DNA of 10,020 nt, from contig CAJWLI010000039.1 in NCBI GenBank assembly GCA_913043075.1, positions 1-10,020 of the forward strand. The letters are read 5' to 3'. The DNA is from an uncultured Gammaproteobacteria bacterium. GTDB lineage: Bacteria; Pseudomonadota; Gammaproteobacteria; Pseudomonadales; Azotimanducaceae. The notes under the pieces were generated by a model. It did not search any database. It was not told the DNA's origin and worked only from the letters and a program-made list of their open reading frames with translations. The position numbers and the translations under genes were made by a program. Below, piece by piece: positions 7,289-10,020 of the stretch; position 1 is the first letter of the stretch; the number at the start of each line of letters is the position of its first letter.

Positions 7289-7495
7289 ATGACTTGGCAA
7301 AACGTAATCAACGCGTGTTTAGCAATAATTATGACTCTCCTGGTCTATCAGAACACGGCTTTGCAAGACCAGATCGCGATTCTTGAAACGGATATCAGGA
7401 TTATCAAAGACACGCTTGAGATTCCAAGAGAACGTGTCCAGTTTGAAGTGATCGATACTTTATCTAAGGATGAAATCATCGAAATCGAGGAATAG
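7289..7495 (+). CDS. Small single-pass membrane protein, function unknown
   Basis: A 68-residue predicted protein I do not recognise. Residues about 5-22 (NVINACLAIIMTLLVYQN) form a likely membrane helix. About 23-50 could form a short amphipathic or coiled-coil helix, and the C-terminus is acidic (DEIIEIEE). The ATG is the first possible start in this frame and has AGGGAGA 8 bases upstream, which is the main argument that the gene is real. It stands alone between tRNA-Arg and the decayed tRNA-Arg copy, so it may be cargo of a lost integrated element. A second frame, from ATG 7210 or 7213 to TGA 7384-7386, encodes a 57-58 residue Arg/Lys-rich peptide that overlaps the first half of this gene and has GGAG 4 bases before its second ATG. 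I cannot exclude that one instead. Confidence 0.55.
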   Translation: MTWQNVINACLAIIMTLLVYQNTALQDQIAILETDIRIIKDTLEIPRERVQFEVIDTLSKDEIIEIEE

Positions 7496-7833
7496 AGCAT
7501 TTGTAGGGGCGAATTAATCTGACACTCTGAGATGCAAATATAGGCTTAGAATCAAGCTCTTTTATGCCGTTGGTTAAAGGTTCAAGACCGTTCGATAGCC
7601 TGGATTTTATTAAAATCACATTTATGGTTGTATTGGTTCTTCCTTTTTTTTAAGTTGAATTCAGGGCCTTCCTGTCAGACGACCAGTTGCCGAATCTAGT
7701 GATAGCAGGCCTGGGAAAATAAGTAATCATAACTGTTTTTATAGATGAGATTTTTTGGAAACTTAAAGTAGACAAATATACACCAAATGATACCATTTTC
7801 CTAAATTCATAGGTCGCATGGCAATCAAATTAA
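7496..7833 (+). other. 338-bp intergenic stretch without a gene
   Basis: I see no supported coding region. It holds the tRNA-Arg-like fragment at 7559-7594 and an AT-rich segment just before the XRE gene, where its promoter and any operator should lie. TTGGAA followed after 16 bases by TATACA in this segment is a weak promoter candidate. No clear palindromic operator or terminator was found. Confidence 0.5.
7559..7594 (+). repeat. Degenerate copy of the tRNA-Arg 3' half (possible att remnant)
   Basis: Aligned without gaps at an offset of 537 bases, 7559-7594 matches tRNA-Arg positions 7022-7057 at 29 of 36 bases. The match includes an uninterrupted block of 12 (GGTTAAAGGTTC) covering the variable region and start of the T arm. 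Similarity stops before the acceptor stem, so it cannot be a working tRNA. A direct repeat of a tRNA 3' part a few hundred bases downstream is the usual trace of tyrosine-recombinase integration, here well decayed. A partial tRNA duplication by another route is the alternative. Confidence 0.55.
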
Positions 7834-8235
7834 ATGAAAAAAAATGTTACTTTGCCCCAGAAGCTTATCGAACTTCGACTAAATTTCAGAAAAAAGGATG
7901 GTTCCGTTGGATTGAGTTTGAGAGAGGCAGCTAAGCTCATAACTGAAAATGGGTATGCTATTCAGCATGCTGGCTATGCGAAATGGGAGAAAATGGGAGC
8001 CAATCTCCCGAAGAGATCTGCGATCGAGGCTATTTGTCGGTCTTTTCAGATAGGCGCTGAAGAACTGCTTGCCGAGTTCCGTTCTGTGACTAAAAGAAGG
8101 GTTAGTGCTCAGCGCTTTGAAATTCTCGCAAGTAAAATTCCTCTTCTAGAAGATGAGGAATTTGACATTGTGATTACCCTTATAGATAGCTTTGTTTCTA
8201 AAGCGTATGCGAATCAGACCTCTGCTGAATCATAA
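7834..8235 (+). CDS. XRE-family helix-turn-helix regulator (orphan)
   Basis: A 133-residue protein. Residues about 7-80 follow the five-helix HTH_3 (Cro/cI) layout: helix 1 LPQKLIELRLNFRKK, helix 2 SLREAAKLI, then the recognition helix region around HAGYAKWEKMGANLPK, helix 4 SAIEAICRSF and the closing GAEELLAEF. The KWE..G...P pattern corresponds to the yErG..P motif of the family. The C-terminal part (about 92-125, ending DEEFDIVITLIDSFVSKA) is helical and could support dimerisation. No peptidase or ligand domain is present. The ATG lacks a clear Shine-Dalgarno; ATG 7818 in another frame leads only to a 38-residue peptide. No antitoxin partner or divergent gene adjoins it, so its targets are unknown; it may regulate itself or the downstream secreted protein. 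Such genes are common in integrated elements. Confidence 0.75.
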   Translation: MKKNVTLPQKLIELRLNFRKKDGSVGLSLREAAKLITENGYAIQHAGYAKWEKMGANLPKRSAIEAICRSFQIGAEELLAEFRSVTKRRVSAQRFEILASKIPLLEDEEFDIVITLIDSFVSKAYANQTSAES

Positions 8236-8298
8236 AAGAATTAACAGCCCCAGCTTTTTTCACTTGGAACTTGGGTTTAGTTGCAGACTATAAATTTC

Positions 8299-8327
8299 TT
8301 GACTCGCAGTCAGCAAAAAAAAACAAT
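8299..8327 (+). promoter_or_regulatory. Candidate promoter of the secreted-protein gene
   Basis: TTGACT (8299-8304) and AACAAT (8322-8327) lie 17 bases apart; the -35 matches consensus at 5 of 6 and the -10 at 4 of 6. The spacer contains most of a run of nine A (8315-8323). A start near 8334 would leave about 30 bases of leader before the ATG at 8366. Confidence 0.4.
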
Positions 8328-8365
8328 GGTAGCGTTTTCAAAGAGAATGTCATTAAGGAAAAATC

Positions 8366-8953
8366 ATGCAAAAATACCTAGCATTACTGTTACTTTTCGC
8401 CATTTCCAGCCACATCTGGGCCGAGGGCGGAGCCAAGTCTTCATCCCCTTACTCAAAAAGCGCATTAATTAAAATAGCCATGTCTGCGGGCCCACCTAGT
8501 ATTAGCTCGGATGCAACTATTTTAGATTATGATGGAACCATTCTGCGAAAGGGCACCAATCAGTGGGTCTGTAATACGGGAGGAGATCCTCAGCGCATCA
8601 ACCCAGCTTGTCTGGATGAGGTCTGGCTAGCTTGGAACGACCGCTTCATGGCTGGAAAGACGAATGATATTGAAAATCAGCCGTTCGGACAGGCTTATAT
8701 GCTGCAGGGTGATGTTCCCGTGGATAATGATGTGCCAGCAAGCTATGGAATGGATGACCATGTAAAAGGTCCCAATACTGGACACTTTCACGATTCAGGT
8801 CCCCATATGATGTTTCTGTTACCGAGGGCGGTTCTAAAGCAGATCACATCGGACCCATACGCGGGAGGATCTTATGTAATGTTTCCGAATACAGAGTGGG
8901 AGCATTTGATGGTTCCCGTCGACGATGTGAAGCCATCATTTGAAAACCGTTAA
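8366..8953 (+). CDS. Secreted (periplasmic or extracellular) protein of unknown function
   Basis: A 195-residue protein with a clear Sec signal peptide: MQK, a Leu/Ala-rich core to about residue 15, and probable cleavage after HIWA at residue 19. The mature part has no membrane helix. Visible blocks are AGPPSISSDATILDYDG (41-57), a G-x-x-x-W-x-C segment ending at Cys69, PACLDEVWLAW (80-90) with Cys82, QAYMLQGD (109-116), HFHDSGPHMMF (140-150) and GGSYVMFPNTEWEHLMVPV (167-185). Cys69 and Cys82 may form a disulphide; His140, His142, His147 and His180 could bind a metal, but this is inference. The block layout resembles uncharacterised secreted proteins I have seen in other proteobacteria, with no function known to me. 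The ATG has AAGGAA 5 bases upstream. It follows the XRE gene after 130 bases, with its own likely promoter. Confidence 0.85.
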   Translation: MQKYLALLLLFAISSHIWAEGGAKSSSPYSKSALIKIAMSAGPPSISSDATILDYDGTILRKGTNQWVCNTGGDPQRINPACLDEVWLAWNDRFMAGKTNDIENQPFGQAYMLQGDVPVDNDVPASYGMDDHVKGPNTGHFHDSGPHMMFLLPRAVLKQITSDPYAGGSYVMFPNTEWEHLMVPVDDVKPSFENR

Positions 8954-8962
8954 AAAGGTTTT
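8943..8962 (+). terminator. Weak hairpin at the end of the secreted-protein gene
   Basis: AAAACC (8943-8948) can pair with GGTTTT (8957-8962) across an 8-base loop that contains the stop codon. It is followed by only one more T. The stem is short and AT-rich, so termination here is uncertain. Confidence 0.2.
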
Positions 8963-9194
8963 TAAGGATGGGAGGTTAATTTTTTTCTGCGAAGTAAAGG
9001 AGTGAGTCGCTTTTATACCCTAAACAAAATTGAATGATGTGGACGTGAAGTGTAGACTCCTCGACGAAGTTTTGAGGCGTTTAAAAGACGAAGATAAAGC
9101 CACGAAATATATATGCAGGTCTCGGCTCACTGAAATCAGGGGGCAGTGGCGCGGGTTAGAATTTTTTCAACCCCAGTCAATTTGTCTTTAAAGT

Positions 9195-9271
9195 GGTGGG
9201 CGTAGCTCAGTTGGTAGAGCCCCGGATTGTGATTCCGGTGGTCGTGGGTTCGATCCCCATCGTCCACCCCA
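9195..9271 (+). tRNA. tRNA-His (anticodon GTG)
   Basis: A cloverleaf with acceptor GTGGGCG/CGTCCAC (one G-U pair), C discriminator and encoded CCA. The extra 5' G (G-1) that histidyl-tRNA synthetase needs is encoded at 9195. The anticodon loop is ATTGTGATT-like with anticodon GTG, and the T-loop is TTCGATC. It lies 51 bases before tRNA-Leu. No convincing promoter was found directly upstream; TTGAAT (9030) with TAGACT 17 bases on is a weak, distant candidate. Confidence 0.96.
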
Positions 9272-9321
9272 GTTTACGAGCTTCCCAAAAATGTGGAGAA
9301 TCACGGGTAGGTTTGGCTTGT

Positions 9322-9407
<86 letters not shown>

Positions 9408-9733
9408 TCTAACCTGTTGTTTTCAATAGATTTTATCATATTTTAATTTTATTGGGCATAGTTTTAGTCAATAGAGGCCCAGATTTTTGCTTGCGGGTTC
9501 CTTTCCCCATTGTTCGATAACGAAAAAAAGATTCTGCCAGCAACGAAAATGCTTAGTAAACCCGAGAAAATAGGTGGATGGGCGACTGGAGATTTAATCC
9601 CAGACCTCAAAAAGAAGTAAATTATTAGGCCTGAACATATTAGACTGAACGCATGGGCGCTTTTTAAAATACCAGACGAATTGAAGACAGCGGCAATAAA
9701 ACAAAGGACCAAATTTTCTGAGTGTCACGCGAT
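9408..9733. other. 326-bp stretch with no supported gene
   Basis: AT-rich spacer between tRNA-Leu and the TPR gene. A minus-strand open frame (9712-9464, TTG start, 82 codons, partly hydrophobic) has no ribosome site and no recognisable features, so I do not call it. No clear terminator follows tRNA-Leu, and no strong promoter for the next gene was found. Confidence 0.5.
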
Positions 9734-10020
9734 ATGATCTTAGCGGTAAAACTTGTACTTTTCGAAAAGCCCCGAGGCCCTGATTTGACTGATTATCCAA
9801 GTTCTGAAAAAAATTCTATAGAATCATCGCTTAGCTCGCTGATAGAGCTATACAACAACGGCGAGATGGAAAAAACGATCGAATCGGGTATCGCCCTTAT
9901 GGAAAAAGCTCCCAACAATCCTGGTTTATTGAATCTGTTAGGTGCAGCTCATTTAGCGATAAAGCAAACTTATGAGGGAATTCGCTTATTTGAGAGAGCC
10001 ATAATTGCTGCTCCAAACTA
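9734..10020 (+). CDS. TPR-repeat protein, N-terminal part (runs off the window)
   Basis: An open frame from ATG 9734 to the window end, 95 complete codons with no stop. Residues 63-95 form a good tetratricopeptide repeat: L69, G70, F86, A89 and P94 fall at the consensus 7, 8, 24, 27 and 32 positions (LLNLLGAAHLAI, then IRLFERAI and AAPN). Residues about 36-62 (LIELYNNGEMEKTIESGIALMEKAPNN) look like most of a preceding repeat. TPR proteins with this sort of N-terminus often continue into a sulfotransferase, glycosyltransferase or oxygenase domain, but nothing of that is visible, so no function is given. The start is uncertain: GTG 9722 is also in frame right after a stop, and neither has a clear Shine-Dalgarno. 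Confidence 0.8.
   Translation, partial: MILAVKLVLFEKPRGPDLTDYPSSEKNSIESSLSSLIELYNNGEMEKTIESGIALMEKAPNNPGLLNLLGAAHLAIKQTYEGIRLFERAIIAAPN

Noticed and set aside
7818..7935. 38-codon frame from ATG 7818 overlapping the XRE gene
   Set aside because: Short, out of frame with a recognisable HTH protein, and without a good ribosome site.
8281..8472. 63-residue plus-strand frame overlapping the start of the secreted-protein gene
   Set aside because: Out of frame with a gene that has a clear signal peptide and ribosome site; it starts within that gene's likely promoter.
9140..9180. GGGTT...AACCC inverted repeat before tRNA-His, considered as a second tRNA-Arg att copy or a terminator
   Set aside because: Only a few bases resemble tRNA-Arg, the stem is five pairs with an AT-rich loop, and no T-run follows.
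9464..9712. 82-residue minus-strand frame with hydrophobic segments
   Set aside because: TTG start, no ribosome site, no recognisable family and no internal Met. Not enough to call a gene.

Overview
The window looks like the chromosome of a free-living gammaproteobacterium. The order folC-dedD-cvpA-purF is the classic gammaproteobacterial arrangement, and AcnB, MiaE and LpxH all resemble their gammaproteobacterial counterparts closely (judged from memory, not from a search). The DNA is fairly AT-rich by eye, intergenic gaps are short and A-runs are frequent. This suggests a compact genome, possibly of an aquatic lineage, but no genus can be named from the sequence.

Layout. Positions 1-2773 (+) hold the end of folC, then dedD, cvpA and purF, packed tightly as one probable operon that links folate metabolism, cell-envelope/division functions and the first step of purine synthesis. 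Positions 2777-5350 (-) hold acnB, tail to tail with purF and only 3 bp away. An 84-bp divergent region separates acnB from miaE (5435-6049, +). The 3' end of miaE overlaps the 3' end of lpxH (6039-6758, -) by 11 bp. Next come a well-formed sigma70-type promoter and tRNA-Pro(TGG) and tRNA-Arg(TCT).

Positions 7067-9194 are the accessory-looking part: about 2.1 kb between tRNA-Arg and tRNA-His. It carries a small one-helix membrane protein, a degenerate copy of the 3' half of tRNA-Arg, an orphan XRE-type regulator, and a secreted protein of unknown function. Then come tRNA-His(GTG) and tRNA-Leu(TAG), a 326-bp stretch with no supportable gene, and the start of a TPR protein that runs off the window.

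The core genes are housekeeping. The most interesting signal is that four tRNAs whose amino-acid families form one tight array in E. coli (Arg-His-Leu-Pro) occur here as two pairs split by accessory DNA, with a decayed tRNA-Arg fragment inside the gap. This fits an old integration at the tRNA-Arg 3' end that has lost its integrase. I found no CRISPR array, transposase, integrase, toxin-antitoxin pair or recognisable defence cassette, and I do not claim a new system here.
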